Positions 37,357 through 51,769 are shown, numbered from the stretch's first letter. The stretch is DNA of 64,000 nt from Chromobotia macracanthus (GCA_036877525.1 JAZGTH010000040.1:2604001-2668000); one strand, 5' to 3'. The notes: generated by a model not told the origin, from the sequence alone. Numbers and translations: made by a program.

Positions 37357-38559
37357 TACACACTTAGTTATAACAGTTGCTTTTGTTGGACCATTAGGCT
37401 ATTTCATCTAAGAATAGTCTTCAATTGCTTTGGACTGAGTAAAGTCTTTTGATTATAGTGTATATTGATTTTGACAAGCTACAATATGCCCTACTGTTCA
37501 TAAGAAGCATTATAGACACATGGACTCTGAAATCTGCTTCCAAGCCTAAAACTATGAAATATATCTTTGCTTTTATATTTGCCTGTACTTCTCTGTACCT
37601 GACAGGTCCATATCCACCTCTATATCCACTTCAGACTATGAAATTGCCAGAGTCTCGTGGAAGTAAGTCTTACCAATCGTGTGTTCCTGAATAATCTTAA
37701 GGCTTCCCTATTCTGCTACCATGACAATGAAACCAAATGCACTAACAGAGCTGGCACAGAGCGTGCAGAGCCCTTGGGGAGACAGCTCAGTTTTTGACAT
37801 GTTTCTGAGATGTCGGTAATCCAGTCTGGCAGCCGGTAGCACTCCTAAACTAAACTAAGTCCACCTTGTATTAGCATACATTTCCTTTGTCACTGAAATC
37901 AATGTGAACAAAAGCTAATTACTACACTGTGCGCTTAGCCTGGGTGTGCAGGTCTGGAGAACAATATGATGTGGCCTTTACAAAACTTAATGCTAAATAA
38001 TGAAAGTTGCAAAAGTATTAGTGAATAAGGAATAGTTTGAAACATTTAGAGAAGTTTGTGTCATCTTGTTTAATTTTTTTGTTTATGATATTGACACTTA
38101 AAATACCCCTTTGATCTTTTTTATTTAATCCCATTTAATCTATGGGATTAAATGTAAAGTTCAATACACCATTTAATTAGTTACATTTTTGTTACCACTT
38201 TTGACAACTTGGTTTTTGTTTCTAAATGTGTTTGTACAACAGTTGTTCAAATCAGTTGCCATAGTTTGTGTAACAGACACCATAATTGCATTGATCTAAC
38301 AGGGTAATGAGGAGTCAGCTATTGTTTAAACCATGATCAGTGTTTATGTGATCATTTGGATTAACATCCTGTACATCCTGTTTACTAAAGAATATATCCT
38401 GTCAACGGGATGGTGATGATTACCAGGCAGAAATCTTCAGATGAGTTTGAAACATTTGGAAAGGCATGCCAAGCATTTGGCACTGTCCATGTTGCGCCGG
38501 CTTATCCAGATTTAAGTATTTCGCATGAGTGTACCTAAATTATCTCTGGTAAAAATCTA

Positions 38560-38800
38560 TTCCATTAGTACACGTTTAATTAGTGGCAGGCCTGTACTGA
38601 AACCCTTAAAGGCCTTGGCCTTTTGGCTCTCTGCCTGCCCTTGTATGAGACCGTCTAAATCCTCATTAGCTGCATGGTGTCCTTTATGAGCCTGGCCTGT
38701 TATGTTACACCTTTCATCTATTTTACACAGCTAGTCTGTAATCATTAATGGAGCTCTGAAGCTCTATTAGCTTAACGCACATGATGAATTGATAAGATAC
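38560..38800. other. Candidate conserved regulatory block
   Basis: Non-repetitive, base-balanced DNA with several homeodomain-type words (TTTAATTAG, CTCATTAG, TCATTAATGG, TATTAGC) in 240 bases and no coding potential. It resembles vertebrate developmental non-coding elements by texture only; no alignment was possible. Confidence 0.3.
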
Positions 38801-38957
38801 TGTACTCAAGTGCCCTGCTGGCAATATCCTGTAGACAGGCTTCTTATCTGTTTAGTTTCAAAGTCCCCTTATGCCATTACTGCAAAAGTTGATTGTAGAA
38901 TTGTCCGTTGTTGTCTATTTAAATGCTGTTAGAAATCAACATGCTGCTCAGAATCTC

Positions 38958-39051
38958 CTTTTGTGTGTCATGAATGAAAAAAGTGTGCAGCGGAATGACG
39001 TGGGATGAGTAAATGACAACATGTTAATTTCTGGGTGTACTGTTGCTTTAA
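38958..39051. mobile_element. Right half of a palindromic MITE (family A)
   Basis: CCTTTTGTGTGTC, GGGATGAGTAAATGAC and CTGGGTGTACTGTTGCTTTAA match the right arm of the element family seen complete at 51770 and 59157. The left half is not present next to it. Confidence 0.6.
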
Positions 39052-39730
39052 AAATGGCCATCAGTTTTATGCAACAAATTTTGATTAGATTTTAGAAAGT
39101 GGTATGCACAGGCTTCTTGGATGACACTGATATTAAAACTAATAATACAACACCCACTTTGGGTATTAACTAGCTAAACATACACATACTGAGCAAATAA
39201 ATAATTGGGCTAAAGTTTGAGCATATTAGGGTTTGAATAATAATTACATGCATGATATTGAAGCCATTTTAATTTACTAAAAAATTACAAAGGAGGTCTC
39301 TTTGATTTATTTTCTTTAATACCCCTAATTTGTTTAATTCTCTTCCTCTTTTCTTTTAATTGTTTCTTCTAGACAGCAACGGGATTAAATGGAGAGAGAG
39401 AGTAAAGACTTTTGCTTTTCCTCTTGAAAAGATTAGTGGAGACTCTTGTAATCTCACATATGTTTCCTTTAGAGTTTCAGAAAAGATCACAACAGTGTCA
39501 TAAACTTTTGAGCCTATATTAGGTAAAATTCCAAGTCTGCAATCAAAAATCAGAGAGTTTAATATAAATTATATATTTTTCCACCTCCAAATTATTTGAG
39601 CTGTCATCAACATAATTTTTTTCAGCTCATCACTTCTGCTATTTGTCAACAATTTTGTATTTAATTTGCCTGAGGAATTTTAGAAGCATATGAGACAAAT
39701 CTTTAATGAAGCATAACTGATCTATTAAGA

Positions 39731-40218
39731 CAAGACTTCACCCAGAAATGGAAATTCTGATAACTGAATATTTACCCACCCTCATGTTTCAAACCTGTGT
39801 GATTTTCCCATATGTTGCTCTTTTCCATACAAGGAAAGAATAGAGTCAAGCTGTCCCCTATACAGCTTAAAGTGAAGGTCAATAATCAATAATATAGTCA
39901 ATAATAAAGTCAATAATATATCAGTAATATGTTGTATGACTTAAGAAGTCTTGAAATATAGTGGAAATATAGTTTAACTTTGAGTTAAAGCATCTGCCAA
40001 GTGTGTAAATGTCACATGGATTACTTTTGTGGTGCTTTCATAGTCTATTCTGTCCTTTTTGTAGCTGAATCTTTATGAACTGTCACTGTATGGAAAGAAT
40101 TCTTTAAAAAATTATTTATTTTTCTAAAAAATTCTTAATTTGTGTTTAAAGACAACAACAAAAAGGGGTTGGAAGTCAATTAATGACAGAATTTGTATTT
40201 TTGGGTACACTATTTTAT
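39731..40218. mobile_element. Palindromic MITE (family A), decayed copy
   Basis: The left arm has CTTCACCCAGAAATGGAAATTCTG and ACCCACCCTCATGTTTCAAACCTG. The right arm has TAATGACAGAATTTGTATTTTTGGG. Internal ACTTAAGAAGTCTTGAAATATAG is shared with the copy at 51770. Tandem GTCAATAAT units occupy about 39889-39930. A short piece at 39984-40012 (TTAAAGCATCTGCCAAGTG) resembles a SINE/L2 tail and may be a nested remnant. Confidence 0.6.
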
Positions 40219-40571
40219 GGGTCTCCTGAGCTATGAGCAAACAACCACAGGACAATTACATTTTCGTCTGGGTATGTCAAAACAAAAAAAGAATACATTT
40301 GATAGAAGTTAAGAACAGCACCAGACAAATGTCCAGTAGATTGTGCCAAATTCCTCATCCACCATCTTGTGTGATCTGTTCAGTGTTTTGCTGATATGAG
40401 CATGCTGTTGTTTCTCCTATCCTGAGTGTGTGCAAGAGAGCCCATCCCCTGATGAGAGAGAGCTCTCAGCTCAATGCAGACACAAGATTGAGAGGCAATG
40501 GGGTGACAGATATTTGCATAATGCTGGGGAAAAAAAGGAAAGTGCAAACAAGTCTTGCTACCACTTCCTGT

Positions 40572-40700
40572 CTTAAAGGGACAGCTCACCCAAAATTAAA
40601 ATTGTCTCCATTTACTGTTGTTTTCCATACAGTGACAGTGAATGGTGACCAGGGGCTGTCAAGCTTCAAAAATGATAAGTGTTCACCTTTGACCTTAGGA
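40572..40700. mobile_element. Left half of a palindromic MITE (family A)
   Basis: CTTAAAGGGACAGCTCACCC opens the copy, followed by AAAATTGTCTCCATTTACTG and TTCCATACAGTGACAGTGAA, as in this family. The right end was not found; the sequence decays after about 40700. Confidence 0.6.
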
Positions 40701-41975
40701 AGTCTCAAATCTCATTCACATTTGTGTATATATCAAAATATAATGCACTAAATTTCAATATATGATTTGCCACTGACGGCAGAAAATCTTTCAATTAAAT
40801 TTTAATTTAAAAAACTTTAATTTCACTCTGTCCTTCACATAAAGCTATTACTGCATAAATTGTAGAGACCTCTTTCTTTATAATCGCCAGTGCTGTAGGC
40901 AAAACATCATATAAAAGTCCATAAATTTGTGGCTACCCTTGGAGCATATTTAAAACCATCTGTGTTTCAAACCATCAAGTCCTTTCCCCATGGAGATGAA
41001 CTATACTTTTCCCCTGAGCTGCGGGACAGCCACACAGGCCTCTTGCCACCCTGACATGAAAAAACAGCCTACGTCAACATGCTAAGAATATGCTATAGAA
41101 CCAGTGCACATGCATGTGGTTAAATAAAGGCTGCAAATTGATCGTGTGGAGTGGATTTTGTTAAGGCTGTAGGCACTGCAGTAGCCATGGTCCCGTCTCC
41201 TTCCTGTCACAGCTCAGCTCTCTTTAATTAAATGGCTTGCAGTCGTGGCTGCATGTGAGAGAGGCATGGACGGCTCTTGCCACCAGATCCTGCATCATTT
41301 CCCTCCACCCCCCATCATGCTTTTTTCCTTGACCTTTTGTCATTTACCCCCAGAGCTGCCCCCCAAAGCGATTCTTTTCAGAGTCTTAAGGGTCTTACTT
41401 CCGTATTTACATTCACCTTAATTTACGTGGCTGCTTCAGTTCCGATGTGTGCCTTTTGAACCCCTGTTCCATTATGATGTCACTGATGTCCACAATTCCC
41501 CGTTTCACCCGGCCTTCTTTGTAGTAACCTCGGGATGAAGCAGCTCAATTCATCCCGGCCAAACAGGGATCATTACCGTGCCTTTGATTTTGATGGCACA
41601 AATTTTCCATAAAACATACACACAAAGAAATCTTTCATATGTATTAGCATAAATACTGTGCTGCTCTGCCTTAAATGTGTTTTTGGAAGTTGCCTGTGGC
41701 CATTGTGAGACAGATCCACATTACCTTTGTACTGTATGTGTGCTCTAAATGGGTCCAGGGAGAAGGCTTAGATCGGATGTTGTGGCCAGCTCAGAATATT
41801 CACCGGAGAGCTCCAATAGATACATCAATATACATAATGAACTTGGTGTTCATTCAGAGTTGGTGCATTTAATTAAACTGTCTTAAAATGGCTGGGTTGC
41901 CAATATTGGACAATGTAGAATAACAATGAATATTTAGCATGGGATTCCAGGGCTCAAGTCATTCAGTGCATTTGT

Positions 41976-42212
41976 GGGGCAGTTGTGGCCTACTGGTAAG
42001 TGATTTGGGCTGGTAATCAGAAGGTTGTTGGTTCGATTTCAGCGCTGGCAGGTAGCCACTGAAGTGCCCTTGAGTAAGGCACCCAACCCCTAATTAGGTG
42101 CAGTAGTGTGCTGCCCACTGCTCTGGGTGTGTATTCACTCCTCACCAGTGATGGTTAAATTGCAGAGCTCACATTTTGAGTTACTATATCTGACAAATAT
42201 GTCACTTTCACT
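41976..42212 (+). mobile_element. tRNA-derived SINE (family B), nearly complete
   Basis: The A box TGGCCTACTGG is at about 41986-41996 and the B box GGTTCGATTTC (one mismatch) at 42030-42040. The body reads GTGCCCTTGAGTAAGGCACC, AGTGTGCTGCCCACTGCTCT, GTGATGGTTAAAT, and ends with TGACAAATATGTCACTTTCACT. The same family, same orientation, is present at 60984. The copy at this locus lacks the GTTCCCCGGG segment present in the other. Confidence 0.85.
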
Positions 42213-45200
42213 GATTGCCACTGTACATGTGGTACAGGACCTCTGAGCGCTCTATGTGGGTTTTGGTTGTTGTAGTTTAGGTAGGATGGTTTCCAGGTTG
42301 AATAAATTAAACTGTTTACCTTACCTTATCAACAAGCAAACCATACTACATATTTTTTATTTACTTTTTTTATATGCTATTTTAGATGTATTTAAAGGTT
42401 ATATTAAGATACCGTTTATTAAAACTAAGTCACATTGCAAGTTTAAAGACATTTGTGTTTTTAATCTTTATACATTGTTTTAATTTGAATGAGTATGACA
42501 GTACTGTAACAAGAATACTTTGTTTGTCTTTAACTTGTCCTTTTTAGCAATAATCACTTTCTGTTTGGATCATCAGTCAACAAAACACTAGCTGTATGGT
42601 TCATGGAAGTTGGAACTCTTCTCGTGTTACTTTTTACATATACGTCATTGTTACCTCATCTCCCTCGCACACACTCACACAATAACAGTGTGGACCGATT
42701 TAGACCCTCAAAAAGAACAAAGTGAGCTCATTGCAGCCCCAGTCATCTGCTGGTTTTGCTGTTTAACAATGTTACTTTAAAATAATTAGTGCTTTACGCA
42801 CTGTTTATATTTTATTATATTTATTTTTACTCTTGATTATGTTCTTATTATTTAGTTTTCAGGTGACACTGTTTCCTCTGGTGTGAAGATTTGGAATATT
42901 TTCCCTCATATTGAATTGCCAGTGAAAAAAGAAAAAATGTTGTACTTAGGCTGTTCGGATGCAGGCTTGCACTTACCCATGTCACTTAGACTGACCATTT
43001 TCTTTTCACAACACTCTGTTAGCCAGTCAAAATGTCTGTCACAGTTAGGTTTGGTCAAATGGAGCACTTGCCTGCCCTTTTTTGATCTCTCAGCCAAATG
43101 AGAGGTGTCTTTTCCAGAGAGCAAATGTTTTCTGGCTACTAAAACGTTGCGAGGTCTGTTATCTTGGAATGTTTAGGAGCACGTCTGTTTCTTCTGCCAC
43201 TCAGTAACTTGATTGCAGGGCACAGCAAATGGGTGCTCAGTTAAAACCTTTAATGGCAACTCAAGGTTGTAACTGGCTGTGAAAGCTTCAGAGGTTTATT
43301 TGTTGCCTTGTTGCCTTATTTGTTGCAAGTGCAGTTCTTATTGAATTTCTCCTCATTTAAGAAGAGAGATGTGAAGATTTGTTTGTATTTGTATTTGCCT
43401 ATACACTGTCCCATTATGTGCGATCTGTGTGGGCCCAGAAAAAAGTTACAACTCTTCTTATCCACTCAGATTTTGATTTTCCTGTAATATATATATATCT
43501 TATATATGTGGATATATTATAGTTTATATATCAAATTGAACAATGGAACCTGCTGATTCAGATGAGTTTTGTCATTTAACATGCATTTACTCGATGTTTA
43601 CATTAAATTATAAATCAGATGTAATATTTTACTATCATCAATTCTTTTCAATTTTATCTACTTGTATTTTATCTAATATTGGTTTTGCCCTTTATATTTA
43701 TTCACTGAGACCTAAAACTCAAACTTTTACTTTGGGATGATGGTGGTTATTTCTATTTTCTGATAGGTTTAAACCGTCTCCCATCTAAATCTCCCTTTGG
43801 AGAGTCCCACGCTTTACATTATGCAATTTATGGTATAAATAGCACTAGAAAATAACACATATCAGTGTCCTTTGCCGTGAGCTTTTGAGATACTCGGCAG
43901 GAGAATGCAGTATGTAATCATCTCTCATTTGTACTGTTTGCTGCAGCAGTTCAATCCTCACGGCTGAAGTAGGGTAAGACCAACTCTACCTACGCCGTCT
44001 ATGTATACGCTGATTAAATGTTCTTTCTCTCTTTTCTTGGCAAGCAGTTCTCATTCCGTTAACAGTGGTTACAGTTGATCTGTGCCAATGAGAGAAAGCA
44101 GGAATGATTAAGGCGCTGTATTGCAGCACTGAAACACTTAATTCACACAGGATGGAAGTGTACACATGCTAGCAGGTGCTGAGTCTGCAGCCTGGTGTGC
44201 ATGAGCTATCACCACTCATCAAGCGCTGACCGCTGATTCAATCTGAGCCCTTATGAAACCGAAGGCTGTTTGCTTTGCTTTAAGATGAATGGTCTTCCAT
44301 TATGAAAATGACTGCTGCCTCCTTTGGGAGCGTACTGGGTTTGTTTTAGCATTAGAGGCATACAAGATTTGGCACCTTCCACAGAGGGTGGAAAATAGTG
44401 CCTGAAACTCTGGAAAATAATTTAATATTTTCAGGAAATGGTCAGTGAATGGAGGCACATAATCTTCAGAACATGTTGGCTGTAGGCTTCAGATCAAACT
44501 AAACATTGTACAAGCTGTTTTATTTCCTGTTTGTTTAATATTAGGTTTGCCGTTTTTTACTGTTACCAAAATCTAAATACAATATATTAGTCATTAAAAA
44601 TGAAAAATACTACAATTAATTAAATATCTGTTCAACAGATGAGGTATGATTTTAGTTGTTGGATACAGCTGACAATGGCTAGACCTCTGAAGTTGAACTA
44701 ACCAATATCAAATGTCAAACATCACATTCAGACAGTTGATGTTTAAAAGTAACTGTTTGTCACAGTAGGATAAAAAAGTCTATTTTTTTTCTTGTACATA
44801 AGAAAATTATGATTTAGAAAATTTACTTTACTTTTATGTAAACAGCAGTATTGTAGGAACTTCATCTGGCAGTGTAATCAGTTAATTTGTGTTTCTTTTT
44901 GTTACCTGAACAAGTCAGATCGCACAGGAGTGTCCTTCTGCTGTTCTCTATGACTCAGTGTTTATCACACGCACTTGACAATAATCTCCAGCTGTCTCTG
45001 GATCAGGAAGATGTGATTTTTCTGAGAAATGTTATCAAGTAGTATTCACATCATTATCCATTCTGCTACTAGTCCAAAAGTTGTGGCTGAAACAGATGGC
45101 TCTGAATGCAGGAGGTACATTTGTCCATGTGCCATGTTCTTGTTATTGCCCACTTACGGAAACTAATTAGGTAACTCTGCCATAAGTAAATCTGTGCCAT

Positions 45201-48200
45201 AAAGTTCATTTGAGTCACCAGCTCATTCAAACAATTTAAAATCCTTGGGTTTTTGGGTTTATGTGATAAAGCGGCGAGCGATTAAATCTTTTTTGCTCAA
45301 ATCAGTGTTTTTGTTAGACAACAACATACAATGAGCAAAAGGACATTTTTATCCTTTGCTTGTTTCTGTGACGTTCCACTGGGTAGCTCCTCCCATAGAG
45401 GAATCTCATTGGTCCAAAACCTCCACATATCTGTATATTTCACATCACATGCGTTTTGATTGGCTCTTACTGTGCCGCATCTTACTGCATTTAATGATCA
45501 CTGTGGATGGGTGTACAGTATGTGGAGGAACCAGAGAGATCACTAGCAGAGGAATAAAGACTCAGTACAATAGATCAGGATCATAATGATATTTCAATGA
45601 CGGAAGTCTTCTTTTATTGATGTTAGAAAGCATCAAAAGCCAATCGTAAAAAATGTAAATGGTTTTCTAAAGCACCTGCTCTTAATAGCATTTATATCTC
45701 TGACAGTACAAATGAACAAATGAGTGAGACATCCATTCATTTGGACACTTAGTGTATTTCATTTTCCGTTTTGTGAAGCTATTGGGTCGTTATGGCCTTC
45801 CTGTACGATAAATTGGAATATAATGGTAGGGGAGTACAGATACATTAATTATATTAGACAGTAAAAGCCTATCTAAGGGTACTTTATCTGGGTGATACCA
45901 TGTCTATGAATTTTGCTTGGATTATACCTGAATCATTAGTTTTTATTTTACAATCCCTGTGTCAGTAAAGTGTTTAATCAGTCCTCTCTTGAAATATTTT
46001 TATCAATGCCACCTCAACAGAGATGATTTGTGTGGCTAAAGGTTTTAATTTGTTTCCTTTTAATAGTTTCTTCACACAGCTTCTATTTAACTAATTGGTT
46101 ATGCAACTAATTTCTCTCATTCTGAACCTCTAGTGTGGTAAAACCTTCAATGCTCTTTGTTTACAGAACTAGGTCAAGCGTGTACTTGAAGTATTACACA
46201 TAAAAAAGACAGCATGGAATTTTTGAAGGCTTTTTGAGTTATTTTCTCCGTATCTGCTCTTGTCACAACAGTTTATGTCAAGCTTTCAACATTCCAGCAT
46301 TTAAAATGAAAGGTGTGGTACTGTCACTTTCACTGAATTTCCTCATAGGTCTCCAGCGCGCTAGTCAGCAACTGAAATAAGAATGAATGGTAAGACCTTC
46401 TGTCAGTGACATAGAATAATCATATTTAAATGACAGATTTATTAATACTGATCCTTCTATCAGTATTCTAATTCATTTAAGACATAGGTTACGTCAAAAT
46501 AGAACATTGGGTCAAAGCCAATTAGGGCAATCAGAAAATATTAGGACAGAATGGTAAAAAAAGTCAATTATACTTCTAAAATTAATCAATGATAAATGCT
46601 TTTATCCTCATTTAAAAAAGTTTTACCCAGTGATGAATGGCACTTTTGACAAATAAAATGAAAATACTGAACATAAGGCAAAAATACAAATGCACCATTT
46701 ACATAAATAATTACAACTGCGGCATGTAGTGGCAGCAGTTAATCATACATCCACACCAACAGGTGTCAGTGTAAAAGTCCAAGCCTGTTATGACCAAAAA
46801 GCTCCAGCAAGGCATAACCAAAAACTGACTGAGTAGAACTTCAAACAGCCGTGATATCAAACTTTTCCAGTCAGTTCTTTTTGGGCCGCTGGATAGAATC
46901 CTTAGCTCCACACTCTACTATCTCAACTCTTTGAAATAGTAAATAGGCTTAAAATGGAGATGGGAAATTCACTGTTCTATAAATGGTTCTTTCGCTACTT
47001 ATAAATATTTGAAGACCTAAGGATGTTTTGTAACCAGTGGTTGTTCTAATTTGTCAATCTTAAAAGGTCTCAGGGGAAGAGCTGTTTAATCATGTTACTG
47101 ATAAGCTCTATGCCTGACAGGGAACATTTAAGAACCTAAACAATACAGTGAAAGATTAGGGTGGTTTCACAAGCCTCTCTGTACTGGCGATATTAGCTGT
47201 CCAGTCAGAGATTGCGAGCAGAGATCGTGCCCCTTGTAGATCATGTCAGAGAAAGGGCAAATGAATGTTCCAGACCCGTGGTGATTTCCAAATGGCAACC
47301 ATGACCTTTAGATGGGAGTAAGATAAACAATTGAAGAAGTAATAGGCAGGGTGTGAAATGAGTGAGTAAACCTGACATTACACACCATCTGCTTTTGGAG
47401 CAGATGGCAACTGCTAAGATCCACCAGCACCACCATTTCATGAAGGAAAAATACAACATTGTGATCTGGCTGGATCTTGAACGCCAGCATCGCTTGTTCT
47501 TGATACAACCAGGCAAGACTTTATGTTGGCAAATACACAGTAAAAAACAAGAGTTGGCAAATACATGGTTTCACACAGTAGTGGTATTTATGGACTTGGA
47601 TTCTGTCTGTGAGGATTTGTACAGGCTTGGAGAGACATTTCTTCACAGGGAACCTTTAAATGCATATTGCTTGGCATTTGAATCTTCACACAGTCAAGAG
47701 GGCCATGTAAAATTAAAGGGCCCTCCTGGTGAATATTCTCGGTTGGTTTGACTCTTGTCCCCTTCTGCTTGGTGAGTGACCCTTAATGTTCCTTTGGGAC
47801 TGGGGATGTGAAATTCACTGTTACTATTACTTTCTCTTATTAACTAAACACCAGGGCTGTCATCGAGGATGGGGCAAGTGGGACATGGGGCATTGGTGAG
47901 CCCCTAAACCATGTCTTAGCATTGCAGACGGAATAGTGGCTGGGGCCCACCTTTATAACTTTATCCTGGGGCCCCTGGAATTCATGCAAAGGCCAACACT
48001 CCAACACCCGTATGTTTGTGACTACCGGGCACACAGTGATTACGAGTAACCACACATTGCTTCATTTATTAATGAGACTTCATTAAGGTGAGAACATCAA
48101 GAAGGTCTTCTGCACTTGAGAACATCGTCCATTCACACTTCACTCACGACATGCCAGCACACGTCTCGGCCGCTAACACCTTTGATTAAGCCTCCAGCCC

Positions 48201-50790
48201 CTCTTGGATGTGGTTTTATAGGATGCTGTTTGCAGGCAGTGTCTGAGTTTGAGAGGAGAGAGGAGTTTTCAGTGGGTCAGTTTGATCTGAGCTTCCATAG
48301 TGTTATTTAGAACTTTAATGAGACTTCTGTTCTGTTCTGTTCAGACGTTCCCATTGATTCCCTCCTGGTGCGCAATCCGTCATCTTTTCTATTCAGCCCA
48401 GTACATATCAATCAATCCTTTGGAATTCTATCCATTAACCTCTTTTCCGAAAGAGGGGTTTCAAGCGCTCGCTGTATTTCTTTGATGATTTGTGTGTTTT
48501 TTTTCAATATGTATCATCTTTTGAGAAAAAAATGCATTTTATATCAAAGTGCTGTCTTGTGGGTTAGATCTAAAAGGTATCATAAGGCCTTCTCAGATGG
48601 TATTTATTGTACATGGCGATTTGATGTAAATTTAAAAGGATGCTTGTTTGAGAACTGAGAACTGAAATGAACTACAGCTACATGCACACAAAATGTCTTT
48701 AATTATAGTACATAATTTAGGAGTCACTCCTGCACCGTGATGGTTTACATACTGTAATGTGTTAGTGGTTTGCAACTGTAGCAAGAAACATTGTTTTTGT
48801 TGTAGAATATGATTGTCACTCCTCTGATATACATATCATAACTTTTCTGTGTATGTAATAGGATTAAGCTCATAGAACAAGAGTTACAGTCATATATTAG
48901 CTTTGGTATGTGCATGTTGTTTCCTACTATATTTGAAATTACATTGCATACATTAAATGCCATCCAAATGCAGACATTTTATCACACAGGGGATAATGCT
49001 CTTTTATAGACATCACCCTGAGGAAAAATTAACAAATTTGTTAGTAGAGATGTTAACAATATTAGCATGTAACCCAGTTCATTGATTTTCCTGTTTGAAA
49101 GTTTGAAAGTTTGGCTGGCACAGGCCAGAAGGCCAGTAAACACAACTCCCCAATAAAAGCTTGAACTGTAGACTACTCTGCAGTTGCACTTATTGTTTTC
49201 AGTTATTGTTTTCTTTCTGTAATATTAAGGCAATCTTAAAAGTATCAAACTCTGAGAACAGGTAAACCAATACACGTACACAAAGAAGCAGCGAGCATTT
49301 CTTGCGATCTGTTTTCTGTAGACACGAGAGGCGATGAAAAACTTCAGTTCAGTGTTAGCGCTCAACAAAATCTCAGGTGGAGGCGATTAATATAAAATTA
49401 CTTTCCATTGTATATTTGTGTATTAAATATTTTGAACAGCGTGATTGGGCTTTCAGCCATCAATCAGAGTGTAGCATTCTTAGCTCCAGACTGAAGTTTT
49501 GTAAATAAGGTGCAATTTAAGTGCAATTTTTAATTTTCATAGAAAGAAGCTTGTTTGCACTGAAAAGAACAACAATGATGTAATTTAAATATTTGGCTAT
49601 TTCAACTCTTGGTTAAATTGGATTGTGGCTGGTTTGTAAAAAATATGTTTTTTTGCATTGAAATACGTTCAAAAAAGTGGCACAAATGTTTTATGTTTAG
49701 TAAATTCACCCTATGTGATTCTAGCAGTCATGCCTGCTATAATAGCAGTTCCTCTTCTTTTATTGCCTTCTTTCCCCTATTGAAAATAAAACGGTAACTC
49801 ATGTTTACCGTGTAACTGGCCTATGTTGACCATTTCGCTAGTTTTAGTTCCCCATAAAGACCTCAAGATGTCAAATACAAGCTACAGGCTAATGAAGTTG
49901 ACGTCAAAATGGGATTTCTTGAGCAGAACCTCAGAATCTCTAAAGCTCCTCCATCTGAAGTAATTACTCAGAGCCTGCCACACAGGATGGTGCGATCTCA
50001 AGCGTGATCCAGGCTTCTCTGTTCACCTTGTTAATCTAATACAATATCTAATACAGAAAAATACGACTCTGAGTTAATAAAGGCTCAATAAAGGTTAGAT
50101 CAACAGGAGAAGCCAAGCCCACATTGAAGCTCTTACATATATGTAACAGTGCAAACCAGGGGTTAATGTCACTTATCAGTCTTTTAATGAACATAGGCCA
50201 GGGTTTGCTTAGGTTAAGTCAAAAGAGCCTAGGGACTAACATCATTATACAGCAGGAATTTGCTTTGCTTTATTAGTACAAGGGCTGCGTTAATGGGGCT
50301 AGAACTTGAGAATATAAGAACTTTGATATTTTTCTCATGTTCTCAAATGTGCAATAATTGGTGTGATCAGTGACCTTGGCAAAGTCATGCTTTGAATTCA
50401 TATCACAAGATGAAACCGATTTACTGTCAGTTTCAGTAAATTAAACATTGGATGTAATTTGACCAGGAAAAAATGTTTGTTCTTCAGTAGCTGGTGAATG
50501 ATGTAAGTTTTGACAATGGTGATGGAAATATACAGTGAGCATAATTGTCAGTGTCTGACTTGATGTCATTTTACATTTATATCATACAACTGAAAGTAAC
50601 AGTAGATTCTCCAAAGTAAAAATACCCTTTTCTACCTATACCTGTAGATAATAATACTGTTTAACTTTTCAAGACAGACCTACCATGAGCTCCAGAGTTG
50701 TTAAATGATGACACTATGTGGATCTGTAGAAAACAAAGTGTCATTTCGCTTTCATTGGAAATCATGTTTAACAGTAAAATTCCTCGTTAG
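42213..50790. other. Intronic stretch without recognisable genes
   Basis: A TA-rich microsatellite lies at about 43487-43530. The 129-codon frame at 47362-47751 and an overlapping 91-codon frame on the opposite strand have no known domain. Sequence around 47860-48010, rich in GGGGC and GGCCC, may be an old repeat, but no ends were found. No RNA gene was seen. Confidence 0.4.
43487..43530. repeat. Imperfect (TA)n tract
   Basis: Alternating TA interrupted by CT, GTGG and TAG. Confidence 0.75.
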
Positions 50791-50960
50791 AAACTACATT
50801 ACCCATAATCCCACAGAGGGATCCAATTAGAGATGTTAGTTGTTACCATAGAAATGGAATTTACAGCAAATAAGATAATCTGTGACCACTCCTACAAAGC
50901 ATGACGAATGAAGTAATTGACTCAGCCTGCAATTCAAATAATTTACTTTGCAATAAACTT
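50791..50960. repeat. Dispersed repeat C, copy 1
   Basis: Matches the copy at 53303-53470 over its full length, with an identical 43-base block at the start (AAACTACATTACCCATAATC then CCACAGAGGGATCCAATTAG) and the shared end TTTGCAATAAACTT. The opening resembles the ZNF143/Staf motif ACTACAATTCCCA. Beyond the end, TTTTTACATTGTTAT (50980-50994) is the exact reverse complement of the 15 bases at 53291-53305 beside copy 2. Confidence 0.75.
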
Positions 50961-51769
50961 GTGTAATAAAATGTATATATTTTTACATTGTTATATTTCT
51001 AACCAATGGCTTTAGATCAAGAGTTTCATATGGTACTGGCAATTTGATGTATTTAATTTGCAATATTTCATGGTTTGCATAATTTATAATTATTTATATC
51101 AGATCTTCTTGTTTTTTTCAGTTTTATCTCCACAATTTTATTGGGTGATGTTGATAATCTCAAAATACTAGTTATAAGCCAACTATTTGGCCTAGCTGAA
51201 ATATCGATCTATCATTATTATTGCAGTTATGGTATTCCAATGCTGTCTCCATCGTTTTTCTGTAATACCAACAAAGTCATCACAAGATGTTGCCTGATTG
51301 CTTTACTCAAACAGGCTTCAATCAAAATGTATAACAATTTAGTGCTAATGGACACTTTTGAACTGCGTCACATATCTTCAAGCCACAGATCTCTCCAAAT
51401 AGATACATTGGCAGCTGTGGCCCTTTTGCCTCTCTGTGAACTCTGGGTGTTGGTGCACATTCAGTTCCTGTTGCTCTGTGTTGCACAATGTCCATTTAGA
51501 ATTCTCATTGATCTCTATCCACTGTCAAGGTTTCTGCCCCCTGTCAGATTCATTGTTGTATTGTGCTGCAGTCAGTGATTGCATTTGGCTGTTCCTGAGC
51601 ATGGCTATCACTTTCTTAACCTGCGTAGCTTCTGCTTGATGGCTCTGTTAACTTACCTGTAAATTGAAAAAAGATTAAGTGTAAAAGCAAATTCACAGTA
51701 GGCAGACACGCCGCAAACATGTCCTTGTTCAGTGTGACCGAACAATGCGCATTTCAATGGACTTGTTAT

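Noticed and set aside
47241..47751. Overlapping 129- and 91-codon frames on opposite strands
   Set aside because: Neither resembles transposase, reverse transcriptase or a known exon; mutual overlap suggests chance.
51141..51578. 145-codon open frame on the plus strand, hydrophobic C-terminal half
   Set aside because: Composition reflects T-rich DNA; no recognisable membrane-protein family, start context or splice sites.
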